From: Saccharopolyspora hirsuta
GTDB taxonomy: Bacteria > Actinomycetota > Actinomycetes > Mycobacteriales > Pseudonocardiaceae
Direction: 5' to 3'
NCBI RefSeq assembly: GCF_008630535.1
Contig: NZ_VWPH01000016.1
Span: 1-64,000, forward strand
DNA: 64,000 nt
How positions within the stretch are numbered: the first letter of the stretch is position 1; each line of letters opens with the position of its first letter. A program made the translations under genes and the position numbers. The notes below the pieces were generated by a model that ran no database searches, had not been told where the DNA came from, and saw nothing but the letters and a program-made list of their open reading frames with translations. Shown piece by piece: positions 32,798-41,403 of this stretch.

Positions 32798-35161
32798 TCA
32801 GACGACCGCTTCTTCGGCGTCTTCCGGGGTGGTTTCGTCCCGGACCGGGAGGGTTTCGAACGCCGCTGGGGGTTCCTGCCAGTGCGTCGCCGATGCTCCC
32901 CGCTGGATCGCCTGCCAGACCCGCTCCGGTGTCGTCGGCATGTCGATGTGGCGGACTCCGAGGTGTTTCAGCGCGTCCACCACCGCGTTCTGGACCGCCG
33001 GGGTTGAGCCGACGGTTGCCGATTCGCCGATTCCCTTGGCGCCCAGCGGGTTCAGCGGGCTCGGGGTTTCCGTGTTGGTCACCTCGAACGACGGGAGGTC
33101 CGCCGCCGACGGGATCGTGTAGTCGGCGAGGGTGCCCGTCTCCGGGTTGCCCTCCGCGTCGAAGGTGACCTGCTCCCAGAGCGCTTGGGCGATTCCCTGG
33201 GCCGCACCGCCGTGCTGCTGGCCTCGGACCAGGAGCGGGTTGATGATGCGGCCGCAGTCGTCCACCGCGATGTGGCGCAGCGGGCGGACGAAGCCGGTCT
33301 CCACGTCCACCTCGACCACCGAGACGTGCGCGCCGAACGGGAACGTCGCACCGCCGGGGGCGAAGTCGACGTTCGCCGCCAGGCGGTCGCCGTTCTCGGC
33401 CGCCGCTCGGGCCAGTTCCGGCCAGGCGATGGTCGCGCTGGGCACCCCGGCCACGCCGAGTTCGCCGCCGTCGGTCAGCTCGATGTCGTCGACGGAGGCT
33501 TCCAGCCGGGCCGCGGCCAGCTCCTTCGCCTTGCGCAGCACCAGGTCTCCGGCTTCCTGCACCGCGCTCCCGGCGATCTGCAGCGACCGGGACCCGCCGG
33601 TGCCGCCCCCGCGCGGGACCTCGGCGGTGTCGGACTGGACGAACTCGACGGACTCCAGCGGGATGCCCAGCGAGTCGGAGACGATCATGGCGAACGAGGT
33701 CGCGTGGCCCTGGCCGTGCGCGGAGGTGCCGACCTTGATCCGGGCACCGTGCTCGTGCACCTCGACCTCGGCGTACTCGCCCGCGCCACCACCGGTGATC
33801 TCCACGTAGGCGCTCGTCCCGATGCCGAGCAGGACCTTCTCCCCCGCTTCGATGCGGCGGGCCTGCTCGGCGCGCAGCGCTTCATAGTCAGCCAGGCGCA
33901 GGGCTTCGTCGAACGGCAGCGCGTAGTCGCCGCTGTCGTAGGTGGCGCCGAGCAGCGTCTTGTGCGGGAACGACTCCGGGACGAGGAAGTTCTTGCGCCG
34001 CAACGCGGCCGGGTCGATGTCGAGCTCGGCGGCCGCGAGGTCCATCATCCGCTCCAGCATCGCGGCGGCCTCCGGCCGTCCCGCGCCGCGGAACGCGCCC
34101 ACCGGGGTCGTGTTGGTCAGCGCCGCCACCCCGTCGTAGCTGATCTTCGGGATGCGGTAGACGCCCTGCGCCATCATCCGCGTCGAGCTCAGCGCAAGGG
34201 CACCGCCGAAACCGGCGTAGGCGCCGCAGTCGCCGATCACGCGGCAGCGCAGGCCGGTGATGGTGCCGTCGCGCCGCAGGCCCAGCTCCGCGAACTGCAC
34301 CTGAGCGCGGCCGTGCGGCATGCCCTGCATGTTCTCCGAGCGGGTCTCCACCCACCGGACCGGGCGGCCCAGGCGCAGCGCGAGCGCGACGGCGACCGCG
34401 TGCTCGGACACCGCCCCGGCCTTGCCGCCGAAACCACCGCCGACGTGCGGGGAGATCACCCGCACCCGCTCCGGTTCCCAGCCGAAGGCCTTGGCCAGCC
34501 CGTCGCGCAGCCCGTGCGGCATCTGCGTGGAGACGTGCACGGTGACGTCGTAGTCCTGCTCCGGGCCGCCGGGCTGCACCGCGATCGCGTTGCCCTCCAG
34601 CGGCACCACCGCGACGCGCTGGTTCTCGATGCGGGCGCGCACCACCACCTCGGCGTCGGCGAGCACGTCAGCACCGGCCGGGTCGCGGAACCCGCCGGCG
34701 ATGTTCGACCCGAGCTCCGGGAACTGCTGCTCGGCGGCCGGGTCCAGCGCCTGCTCCGGGTCGGCGACGACGGGCAGCGGCTCGTAGTCGACGTCGACCA
34801 GTTCGATCGCGTCGGCCACCGCTGCGGCGCTCTCGCCCACGATCACCGCGACGGGCTCGCCGACGAACCGCACCCGGTCGGTGGCCAGCGGGGGACGCGC
34901 GCACCGCGGGTTGAACTCCGCGAACGGGGGTGGGATGGGGACGTCCAGGTCGGCCGCGGCGAAGGCGCCGACCACGCCGGGCGCGGCGGCGGCCGCCGCG
35001 ACGTCGACCCCGCTGATCAGGGCGTGCGCCATCGGCGAGCGGACGAACCCGATGTGCAGGACGCCCTCGATGTCCAGGTTGCCCACGTACGTGCCCCGGC
35101 CGCGGAGCAGTTCCGGGTCCTCGACCCGTTGGACCTCGGTCCCCAGCAATGAACCCACCAT
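32798..35161 (-). CDS. Xanthine dehydrogenase-family molybdopterin-binding subunit (orphan)
   Basis: 787 residues from ATG 35161. It has the large-subunit plan of molybdenum hydroxylases: VQRVEDPELLRGRGTYVGN at the start, ISPHVGGGFGGKAG, the active-site loop GAFRGAGRPEA, AHGQGHATSFA and the catalytic Glu in GAKGIGESATVG. The loop GAFRGAGR matches form II / aldehyde- or heterocycle-oxidising enzymes and lacks the Cys of true CO dehydrogenase (AYxCSFR). The FAD and 2Fe-2S subunits that normally accompany it are not in the neighbourhood. The reaction is probably hydroxylation of an aromatic or N-heterocyclic substrate. Confidence 0.88.
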   Translation of the reverse strand: MVGSLLGTEVQRVEDPELLRGRGTYVGNLDIEGVLHIGFVRSPMAHALISGVDVAAAAAAPGVVGAFAAADLDVPIPPPFAEFNPRCARPPLATDRVRFVGEPVAVIVGESAAAVADAIELVDVDYEPLPVVADPEQALDPAAEQQFPELGSNIAGGFRDPAGADVLADAEVVVRARIENQRVAVVPLEGNAIAVQPGGPEQDYDVTVHVSTQMPHGLRDGLAKAFGWEPERVRVISPHVGGGFGGKAGAVSEHAVAVALALRLGRPVRWVETRSENMQGMPHGRAQVQFAELGLRRDGTITGLRCRVIGDCGAYAGFGGALALSSTRMMAQGVYRIPKISYDGVAALTNTTPVGAFRGAGRPEAAAMLERMMDLAAAELDIDPAALRRKNFLVPESFPHKTLLGATYDSGDYALPFDEALRLADYEALRAEQARRIEAGEKVLLGIGTSAYVEITGGGAGEYAEVEVHEHGARIKVGTSAHGQGHATSFAMIVSDSLGIPLESVEFVQSDTAEVPRGGGTGGSRSLQIAGSAVQEAGDLVLRKAKELAAARLEASVDDIELTDGGELGVAGVPSATIAWPELARAAAENGDRLAANVDFAPGGATFPFGAHVSVVEVDVETGFVRPLRHIAVDDCGRIINPLLVRGQQHGGAAQGIAQALWEQVTFDAEGNPETGTLADYTIPSAADLPSFEVTNTETPSPLNPLGAKGIGESATVGSTPAVQNAVVDALKHLGVRHIDMPTTPERVWQAIQRGASATHWQEPPAAFETLPVRDETTPEDAEEAVV

Positions 35162-35295
35162 GTGCCGAACTCTATCCCCCGCGCAGCGGCGAAGCAGCGA
35201 CGTTTCCACCACCGGGCGGATCACGGCCGGGGCGTCCCACCAGCCGATAAAATGGCCGCACCCGGCGCGGATCCGACGAAGGCAGTGGTGAGGCA

Positions 35296-35955
35296 GTGGC
35301 GACGCCGTCCAGCAAGTTGTACCGGCACCAGAAGCCGCTGCGCGACATCGTCGGCGAGCACATCCGCAACGGGATCTACGACGGGACGCTGGTGCCCGGC
35401 ACCCGGCTCGTCGAGCGCGACCTCGCCGAGCAGTACTCGGTTTCGCGGCTGCCGGTCCGCGAGGCCCTGCGCATCCTGCAGAACGAAGGGCTGGTCGAGC
35501 ACCTGCCCACCCGGGGCCTCGTCGTGCGCGAGCTCGACCGGCGCCACGTGGGCGAGCTGTTCGACATCCGCGAGATGCTGGAGCTCCTGGCCGCCCGGCA
35601 GGCGGCCGAACGCGTCGCGGCAGGCGCCGAGAACCCGCTGCCCGCGACGATGCGGGCGGTGCGCGAAGCGATCGCCGCCGGTGACGCCCCGGCCGCGCAC
35701 GCGGCGAACTCCCGGCTGCACGACGAGATCACCGAGCTCTCCGGCAACGAACTGCTGGCCAAGATGCTCGAACCGCTCATGGGGCAGGTCGGCTGGCTGC
35801 GCCGCAAGATCGAGGACTTCCCGCTGATCCGCGCCGAGCACGAGGAGCTGTGCGAGGCGATCTCCTCCGGCGACCCGGACCGGGCCGCCGCGGCGGCGAG
35901 CAGCCACGTGCGCGCCTCCCGGCAGCGCACCCTGGAGTTCCTCTTCGGCGGCTGA
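35296..35955 (+). CDS. GntR-family (FadR/VanR-type) regulator
   Basis: 219 residues from GTG 35296. The winged helix (LRDIVGEHIRNGIYDGTLVPGTRLVERDLAEQYSVSRLPVREALRIL) is followed by an all-helical FCD ligand domain with metal-binding positions (HDEITELSGN, HVRASRQRTLEFL). It is divergent from the molybdoenzyme gene (134-base gap) and close to the racemase-amidohydrolase-transporter genes, any of which it may control. Confidence 0.9.
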   Translation: MATPSSKLYRHQKPLRDIVGEHIRNGIYDGTLVPGTRLVERDLAEQYSVSRLPVREALRILQNEGLVEHLPTRGLVVRELDRRHVGELFDIREMLELLAARQAAERVAAGAENPLPATMRAVREAIAAGDAPAAHAANSRLHDEITELSGNELLAKMLEPLMGQVGWLRRKIEDFPLIRAEHEELCEAISSGDPDRAAAAASSHVRASRQRTLEFLFGG

Positions 35956-35966
35956 GCCCCGCTGCG

Positions 35967-36671
35967 TCAGCCCAGCTCGGCGGCCGCCGGACGGCCGGCC
36001 ACCAGGTCGAGGACCATCCGGCTGGCGCTGGGCAGCGGCTCGACGATCTCGACGAAGCCGAGCTCGGCGAGCTGGCGGGCGGTCCGGCTCAGCGGCCCGC
36101 CCGCGACGATGACCGCCTCCGCACCGTCGGCCACGCACGCCCGCGCCGCTTCGGCCAGCTCCGCGTACTGCTGTTCCGGGCGAGCGGCCAGTTCCAGCGG
36201 GTCCGTGCTGGTCAGGCGCACACCGGTGAAGGTCTCGGCGCTGCCGTGCGCGCGGACGAGCCCGGTGAGCGAGTCGACCAGCAGCGGGGTGCTGGTGGCC
36301 ATGCCGAACCGCCGTCCTCGGGCTGCCGCGGCGAGGATCGACGCCTGCCCGATCCCGACGACCGGCACGTCCAGCGCGGCGGCCAGCTCCGCGCGGCCGG
36401 GGTCGCCGATCGCCCCCACGATCACCGCGCCGACCCGGTCGCCGGTCGGACCGGCGAGGTGGCGTCGCACCGCGTCCACGACGTGCCCGGCGGCTTCGGC
36501 GAGAGCGCCCGGCTCGACGATCATCGAGGGGCCTCGCGCGACGGTGATCCCCTCCACCGCGAGACCGGCCGGTGCCAGGTGCCGCTGGGCGAGATCGACC
36601 ATCATGGCGGTCGTTTCGCGGTTGGTGTTGGGGTTGACCACGACGACCGTCGGGGCGTCGGTGTGCGGCAA
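35967..36671 (-). CDS. Asp/Glu/hydantoin racemase-family protein lacking both catalytic Cys
   Basis: 234 residues. TVVVVNPNTNRETTAMM and the two-domain pattern place it in the Asp/Glu/hydantoin racemase superfamily. In active hydantoin racemases the catalytic Cys residues lie in a (A/C)CFGDP and a GCAGM motif. Here these read VGAIGDPG and VAGGPLS, so both Cys are Ala or Gly. The only Cys (RACVADG) is elsewhere. A non-racemase role or altered chemistry is likely. It is the last gene of a leftward set with amidohydrolase and MFS genes. Confidence 0.8.
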   Translation of the reverse strand: MPHTDAPTVVVVNPNTNRETTAMMVDLAQRHLAPAGLAVEGITVARGPSMIVEPGALAEAAGHVVDAVRRHLAGPTGDRVGAVIVGAIGDPGRAELAAALDVPVVGIGQASILAAAARGRRFGMATSTPLLVDSLTGLVRAHGSAETFTGVRLTSTDPLELAARPEQQYAELAEAARACVADGAEAVIVAGGPLSRTARQLAELGFVEIVEPLPSASRMVLDLVAGRPAAAELG

Positions 36672-36753
36672 CGGGACCGTCCTCTCTAGGCGTGACTGCT
36701 GGTGGTCGGCGAACGGCGGCCCGGGCGGGGAGTGCCGGGCCGCCGTTGCGGGG

Positions 36754-37773
36754 TCACGGTTCCAGGCCGAGCAGCTTCTCCGGGTTCCCCTTGACCAACA
36801 CGTGGATCTCCTCCGGCGTGAACTCCAGGTCCAGCAGCGTGCTGATCAGCGTGCGCATCCCCTCCAGCGGCGTCGGCCCGGAGCGGATGCCGTAGTCGGT
36901 GCCGAGCACGAAGTGCTCGATGCCGATCTCGCGGATCTGCCGCGCCCACGGCACGACCCCGCTGAACTCCGGGGAGTTCGCGATCCCGGCGATCTCATCG
37001 GCCCACTCGCGCTCCACGTAGTAGTTCGTCCGCGGCAGACCGCGGTGGAACATCCAGTCGGACACCGCTCCTTCCAGCAGCACTCCCCGGCTCGCCAGCT
37101 CCTTCTGCTGCTCGGTGGTCATGCGCCCGCGGCACGGGTGCGCCACGACGATCTTCCGGACACCGGCCTCGACGGCGAGGTCGACCAGGCGGAACGCTTC
37201 GGCCACCGACACGTGCCCGGTGTTGAGGTGCACGTCCGGGCGTTCGGCGATGAGCTGCAGGATCTCGGCGAGGTCGTCCGGGACCGGGCCCTCCAGCGGG
37301 ATCCGGATGGACTTCGCCAGCTCCTGCTCGGCGAACTTCGGGTACTGGTCCTTGAACGGGACCGGTTCGCCGTTTACGTAACTGCCCTCGTGGCTGGCCA
37401 TGAAGTGCGTGCAGTGCGCGCCGAAGTGCACGAACTTGGCACCCGCGCCGTAGTGCAGCGCGGTCTTGACCGCCCGCGGGTTCAGCCCGCCGAGTGCCGT
37501 GGTCAGGATGATCCCGCCGAAGATCTCGATGCCGGGGACCTGGCGGCTGGTGAGCAGCGCCGTCCCGCTGCTCACCCCCAGCGTGTGGTCGTAGAACACC
37601 AGCGAGCGCATCCCGGCGGCCTTCGCCTGCTCGGCGATCTGGAACGGGTCCAGGCGTCCCGGGCACGACTTCAGCCAGGGCCCGCTGTGCACGTGCACGT
37701 CGCTGGTGCCGCGGACCAGTTCGTCCGGCAGTTCCATCGACCTGTTCTGGAAGGTCTCTCCGGCGATCGTCAT
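36754..37773 (-). CDS. Amidohydrolase (DUF6282-like)
   Basis: 339 residues from ATG 37773 (AAGGAAG upstream; ATG 37794 is the alternative). TSDVHVHSGPW supplies the HxH metal motif, FYDHTLG, HFGAHCTHFMASHEG, HLNTGHVSV and VAHPCRGRMT further His residues, and VLGTDYGIRSGP the late Asp. This pattern is of the amidohydrolase superfamily, in a branch annotated as DUF6282. Together with the adjacent racemase-like protein and MFS carrier it suggests uptake and hydrolysis of a cyclic amide or ester. Confidence 0.82.
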   Translation of the reverse strand: MTIAGETFQNRSMELPDELVRGTSDVHVHSGPWLKSCPGRLDPFQIAEQAKAAGMRSLVFYDHTLGVSSGTALLTSRQVPGIEIFGGIILTTALGGLNPRAVKTALHYGAGAKFVHFGAHCTHFMASHEGSYVNGEPVPFKDQYPKFAEQELAKSIRIPLEGPVPDDLAEILQLIAERPDVHLNTGHVSVAEAFRLVDLAVEAGVRKIVVAHPCRGRMTTEQQKELASRGVLLEGAVSDWMFHRGLPRTNYYVEREWADEIAGIANSPEFSGVVPWARQIREIGIEHFVLGTDYGIRSGPTPLEGMRTLISTLLDLEFTPEEIHVLVKGNPEKLLGLEP

Positions 37774-37803
37774 CTGCTTCCTTCCCTGTCGCATCGATCG
37801 GTT

Positions 37804-39156
37804 CTAGGCGTTGAGCGGCTCGGTCTTCGGCGCACCGACCGCCGAGTCCTTCTTGATGAAGGCGAGGATCAGCAGCACCGCGATGAACTCGACTCCCGCG
37901 ATGACGTACAGGCCCAGCGAGTAACCGCCCGCTGCGTCCTTGACGGAGCCGAGGAACTGCGGTGCCGCGTAACCCGCCAGGTTCGCGATCGAGTTGATGA
38001 GCGCGACGCCCGCGGCGAGCGCCGTGCCGGACATGAATTGCGGTGGCAGGCTCCAGAAGACCGGGATCGCGCCCATCGTCCCGGCGGCCGAGACGGCCAG
38101 CGCGACGATCACGCCGATGCCGCTGCCGAGCTCCAGCGCGATGGCGGCCAGGACCAGCCCGAGGGCGCCCGCTCCCGCGGCGCACGCCGTGTGCCAGCGG
38201 GCTTCGGCCATGCGGTCGGACAGCCAGCCGTTGACGATCATCCCGAGCCACCCGAGGACGAAGATCCCCGACATGATCCACCCGAGGGTGGAGAAGTCGA
38301 CGGTGAGCGTGGCCTCCACGAGGCTGGGCCCGTAGAAGGACAGCGTGGCGTTGCCGGTGATGATGCAGAACAACGTCAGGACGAGGATCCACACCGTTCG
38401 GGTGCGCAGCGCCGCGGAGAACTTGTGCTCGCGTCCGCTCAGGTCGGCGGATTCGCTGGCCAGCTCGTGGGCGACGTGCTCGCGCTCCACCGGGCTGAGC
38501 CACTTGGCGTTGTCCGGCTTGTCGGTCATCAGGAACACCGCGAGGACGCCGAGCGCGATCGACGGCAGGCCCTCGATGATGAACAGCCACTGCCAGTCCG
38601 CAATGCCCAGCACCCCGTCGGTGCAGGTCATGATGTAACCGGCCAGCGGGCTGCCCACCAGCATCGCCAGCGGCGACGCGGACATGAAGATGGCGACGGC
38701 CTTGGCCCGCCGGTGCGCCGGCAGCCAGAACGTCAGGTACAGGATGAGCCCGGGGTGCAGCCCGGCCTCGAACGCGCCTTGCAGGAACCGCAGGACGTAG
38801 AAGTGCCACGGCTCGGTGATGAAGGCCATGAGCACGGTCGCCGCGCCCCAGCCCAGCGCGATGCGCATGATCGTCTTGGGGGCGCCGATCTTCTGCAGCA
38901 GCAGGTTGCTCGGCACCTCGAAGAAGAAGTAGCCCAGGAAGAAGATGCCCGCGCCGGCGCCGTAGACGGCGTCGCTCCACTGCAGGTCGTCGAGCGTCGT
39001 CAGCTTCGCGAACCCGACGTTCGCCCGGTCGATCCAGGCGATGACGTACACCAGCGTCGCGAACGGGACGATGCGCAGGACGACGCGCCGGAACGTCCGG
39101 TCGCGCTCCTCGACGGTCGATGTCGTCGTCAACGGCGCAGAATCAGGGTGGACCAT
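37804..39156 (-). CDS. ACS-family MFS organic anion transporter
   Basis: 450 residues from ATG 39156 (GGAG upstream). IVPFATLVYVIAWIDRANVGFAKL, FFLGYFFFEVPSNLLLQKIGA and RFLQGAFEAGLHPGLILYLTFWLPAHRRAKAVAIF are the helix 1, 2 and 4 signatures of anion:cation symporters (phthalate, tartrate, hexuronate permeases). It is first in a leftward operon with the amidohydrolase and racemase-like genes (gaps 30 and 82 bases). The inverted repeat 140-200 bases upstream probably regulates it. Confidence 0.92.
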   Translation of the reverse strand: MVHPDSAPLTTTSTVEERDRTFRRVVLRIVPFATLVYVIAWIDRANVGFAKLTTLDDLQWSDAVYGAGAGIFFLGYFFFEVPSNLLLQKIGAPKTIMRIALGWGAATVLMAFITEPWHFYVLRFLQGAFEAGLHPGLILYLTFWLPAHRRAKAVAIFMSASPLAMLVGSPLAGYIMTCTDGVLGIADWQWLFIIEGLPSIALGVLAVFLMTDKPDNAKWLSPVEREHVAHELASESADLSGREHKFSAALRTRTVWILVLTLFCIITGNATLSFYGPSLVEATLTVDFSTLGWIMSGIFVLGWLGMIVNGWLSDRMAEARWHTACAAGAGALGLVLAAIALELGSGIGVIVALAVSAAGTMGAIPVFWSLPPQFMSGTALAAGVALINSIANLAGYAAPQFLGSVKDAAGGYSLGLYVIAGVEFIAVLLILAFIKKDSAVGAPKTEPLNA

Positions 39157-39295
39157 CGTTGCTCCAATGTCCTGCGGTGCGGTGAAGGGGCCTCGACGAG
39201 GGCTTCGCTGCCTCGTCCGGCGTGACGGCGCGTGAACCTCGGACGCCGCTGCGATGTGCTTCCAGCGCGCTGATCGGATGAACGGGCGACACCTT

Positions 39296-39354
39296 TTGGG
39301 ATCCCGAGCAACGTGCCGCCACTGCGAGCCACGCGTCAACAGTCGGGATCCCAA
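39296..39354. promoter_or_regulatory. Inverted pair of TTGGGATCCC sites
   Basis: TTGGGATCCCGA (39296-39307) and TCGGGATCCCAA (39343-39354) are exact reverse complements 35 bases apart. Each contains the palindrome GGGATCCC. Two symmetric boxes upstream of a transporter operon suit a GntR-family regulator binding two sites. Confidence 0.5.
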
Positions 39355-39362
39355 GTTCACGC

Positions 39363-40742
39363 TCACCGCTCGATGCGGATCCGGTCCCCCAGCATTGCGT
39401 CCACATCGGACAGGGTCAGCGGCGGCGGCAGCTGCCAGCACGGCCGCACCCGGCTCAGCTCGCGGTGCGCGCGGACCAGACCGGCGAAATCCCTCGGGAA
39501 CGCGCGCGGATCCACCCCGAGCAGCTCCCCGCAGATCCCGGCGCGGTCCACCAGCTGCTGCCAGTCGTCGATGCCCGCCAGCCCGATCGACTCGGTGCCG
39601 TGCGAGAAGAGCATCAGCCGGATCTCCTCGAAGTCCCGGGTGTCGAGGAAGTCGCGCAGGGCTCGGTGCGATCCCTCGGTGTTGAACGCCATCCAGAACG
39701 GCACCGACCCGGTGCGCAGGGCCCACCAGGGCTCCAGCAGCAGGAACGACTCCACCAGCAGCCGGTCGACGGGCAGACCGCGCTGCACGTACCAGGTGCG
39801 GTGCAGGTCGGCGACCACCGGGCTCAACCGCTCGGGGTGGTCGAACCGCATGCGCCGCAACGAGAACCGGTGCTGGTGCGCGGCCTCGCGCAGGTCGGTC
39901 AGCAGCTCCGGTTCGAAGCCCCACTCTGCTTCCGGGGCCTGCTCGTCGGGTTCCGGCGGGCGCCAGGTGCTGCGGCGAGCTCCGTAGCGGTGCAGCAGGT
40001 CGGCCACCCGCGGACCGCCGGAGTGGTACTCGGCCGCGGACGCGCCGCCCAGCGCACCGAACTGGAACACGTGCCGCGGCCCGACCCGGGTCACCGGCCA
40101 CGGCAGGTCGCACTCGACCGTCACCACCGCACCACCGGCGGTCAGGTGGTCGCGCAGGAACCGGCGGTAGGCCTCCGGCAACCGCCGCCACTTGACGCGG
40201 AAGTACGACATCCCGGCGATCATCAGCCGGTCCTGGTTGGGGTCGTGCATGTGGTGCAGCACCAGGTCGGGGTTGGCCGCCAGCAGCCGCGCGGCCGGTG
40301 CCTTCCCGGCTTCCAGCTCGCCCCGCGGATCGTCCCGGTCCACCCCGCGCCGCCGCACTGGGACCAGCAGGGTCTGCGGCAGCCACGGCGCGCCCAGCGC
40401 CGCCGCCAGGTGCACGAGGGCACCGTTGGAGGAACCGATGAACACCACGGGGTACCGGCGCTTCGGGTAGTGGTCGACGATCCAGGCGGCGAGCCGGTCG
40501 GAGTCGACCTCGTCCAGGCGGCCGGGCGGCAGCGCCTCGCTCACCCCGCTGATCGCGTAGAGCCGGTCCGCCCAGCGCGCGGGCAACCGGTTGACTCCCG
40601 CCAGCGCGGCTCCGAGCACCGGTTCGAGCGCTCTCGGCGCTTGGCCGATCGCGGGGATGTCCTGCCCGGCGAGGAAGCGCGACAGCGCCCGGAGCATCCC
40701 GGTCGCCGAGTCGAAGGAAGCGGCTGCGCGTGCTGGTCGCAC
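39363..40742 (-). CDS. Conserved protein of unknown function with alpha/beta-hydrolase-like elbow
   Basis: 459 residues from GTG 40742, which has GAGGTG nearby; ATG 40697 is an alternative without ribosome site. I do not recognise the family. YPVVFIGSSNGALVHLAAAL looks like a strand-turn-helix with a GxSxG-like elbow (GSSNG). Other regions are rich in Trp, His and Arg, such as HHMHDPNQDRLMIAGMSYFRVKW, VFQFGALGGASAAEYHSGGPRV and LLEPWWALRTGSVPFWMAFNTEGSH. No signal peptide or membrane helix is evident. The hydrolase reading is tentative. Confidence 0.7.
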   Translation of the reverse strand: MRPARAAASFDSATGMLRALSRFLAGQDIPAIGQAPRALEPVLGAALAGVNRLPARWADRLYAISGVSEALPPGRLDEVDSDRLAAWIVDHYPKRRYPVVFIGSSNGALVHLAAALGAPWLPQTLLVPVRRRGVDRDDPRGELEAGKAPAARLLAANPDLVLHHMHDPNQDRLMIAGMSYFRVKWRRLPEAYRRFLRDHLTAGGAVVTVECDLPWPVTRVGPRHVFQFGALGGASAAEYHSGGPRVADLLHRYGARRSTWRPPEPDEQAPEAEWGFEPELLTDLREAAHQHRFSLRRMRFDHPERLSPVVADLHRTWYVQRGLPVDRLLVESFLLLEPWWALRTGSVPFWMAFNTEGSHRALRDFLDTRDFEEIRLMLFSHGTESIGLAGIDDWQQLVDRAGICGELLGVDPRAFPRDFAGLVRAHRELSRVRPCWQLPPPLTLSDVDAMLGDRIRIER

Positions 40743-40764
40743 TTGTCCACCTCGCCGTGCGTGG

Positions 40765-40799
40765 GGTCGTGAGTGCGCAACAGTTGCGCACTCACGACC
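40765..40799. repeat. Near-perfect 35-bp palindrome
   Basis: The arms GGTCGTGAGTGCGCAA (40765-40780) and its reverse complement (40784-40799) are separated by CAG. It lies between the starts/ends of two leftward genes and touches the TAG stop of the upstream one. It may terminate that gene, or be one of a dispersed family: a related hairpin that also begins GTGAG lies at 61956-61999. Confidence 0.65.
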
Positions 40800-41239
40800 T
40801 AGTGCCTGGGGACCATGCGGCGCGGGCGGGTCGGCCGGGGTACCGACTCCAGCCCGCAGAGGATCACGAAGCCCACCACCGCGAGTCCGGCGTGCAGGAA
40901 GTTCTCCGCCGGGCCGAGCAGGAAGGGCGTTCGTCCACTGTCGAGCGTGCTCTCCGCGGTGCCGTAGACGAAGAGCATCAGTCCGCCGACCATCTGCACC
41001 GTCGCGCACAGAACCGCGGTGCGACGCCACGGGGCCGCCAGCACCTCGACCGCGCCGAAGGCGAGCAGCAGCAGGCTGTGCGCGGTGTTGAGCTGGAAGA
41101 CGACGAGCACCGCGACGTCACCGGACGCCCGCCAGCCGCCGTTGGCCAGCCCCAGCAGGCCGAGCACGACCAGCAGCAGACCTTGCGCGGCGAGCAGCAG
41201 CTGCCAGCCCGCCGTCGGCGACCACCGTCGAGGATCCAT
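40799..41239 (-). CDS. Small multi-pass membrane protein (DUF4383-like)
   Basis: 146 residues from ATG 41239, with GGAGGTG seven bases upstream. Four hydrophobic segments: LLLAAQGLLLVVLGLLGL, VAVLVVFQLNTAHSLLLLAFGAVEVL, VLCATVQMVGGLMLFVYG and NFLHAGLAVVGFVILCGL. NTAHSLLLLAFG and LGPAENFLHAGLAVVG resemble actinobacterial DUF4383 membrane proteins (NxxHLL... H). No function is known. Confidence 0.75.
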   Translation of the reverse strand: MDPRRWSPTAGWQLLLAAQGLLLVVLGLLGLANGGWRASGDVAVLVVFQLNTAHSLLLLAFGAVEVLAAPWRRTAVLCATVQMVGGLMLFVYGTAESTLDSGRTPFLLGPAENFLHAGLAVVGFVILCGLESVPRPTRPRRMVPRH

Positions 41240-41403
41240 CGGCACCTCCGGAGCGCGGGGTCGTGCTCCCGAGATGCCCGTTGTGGACCGATCGAAAACC
41301 TGCCGCGCCGCCCGTTGACCGACCCTGTTCGCGACTGTAGCTTTCACGTCCACTGCAGTCCCTTCACGCATGTGAAATGCCCTGCTGCACAAAGGAGTGC
41401 CCG

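Noticed and set aside
32798-35161. CO dehydrogenase large subunit
   Set aside because: The active-site loop reads GAFRGAGR, not the AYxCSFR form of true CO dehydrogenases.
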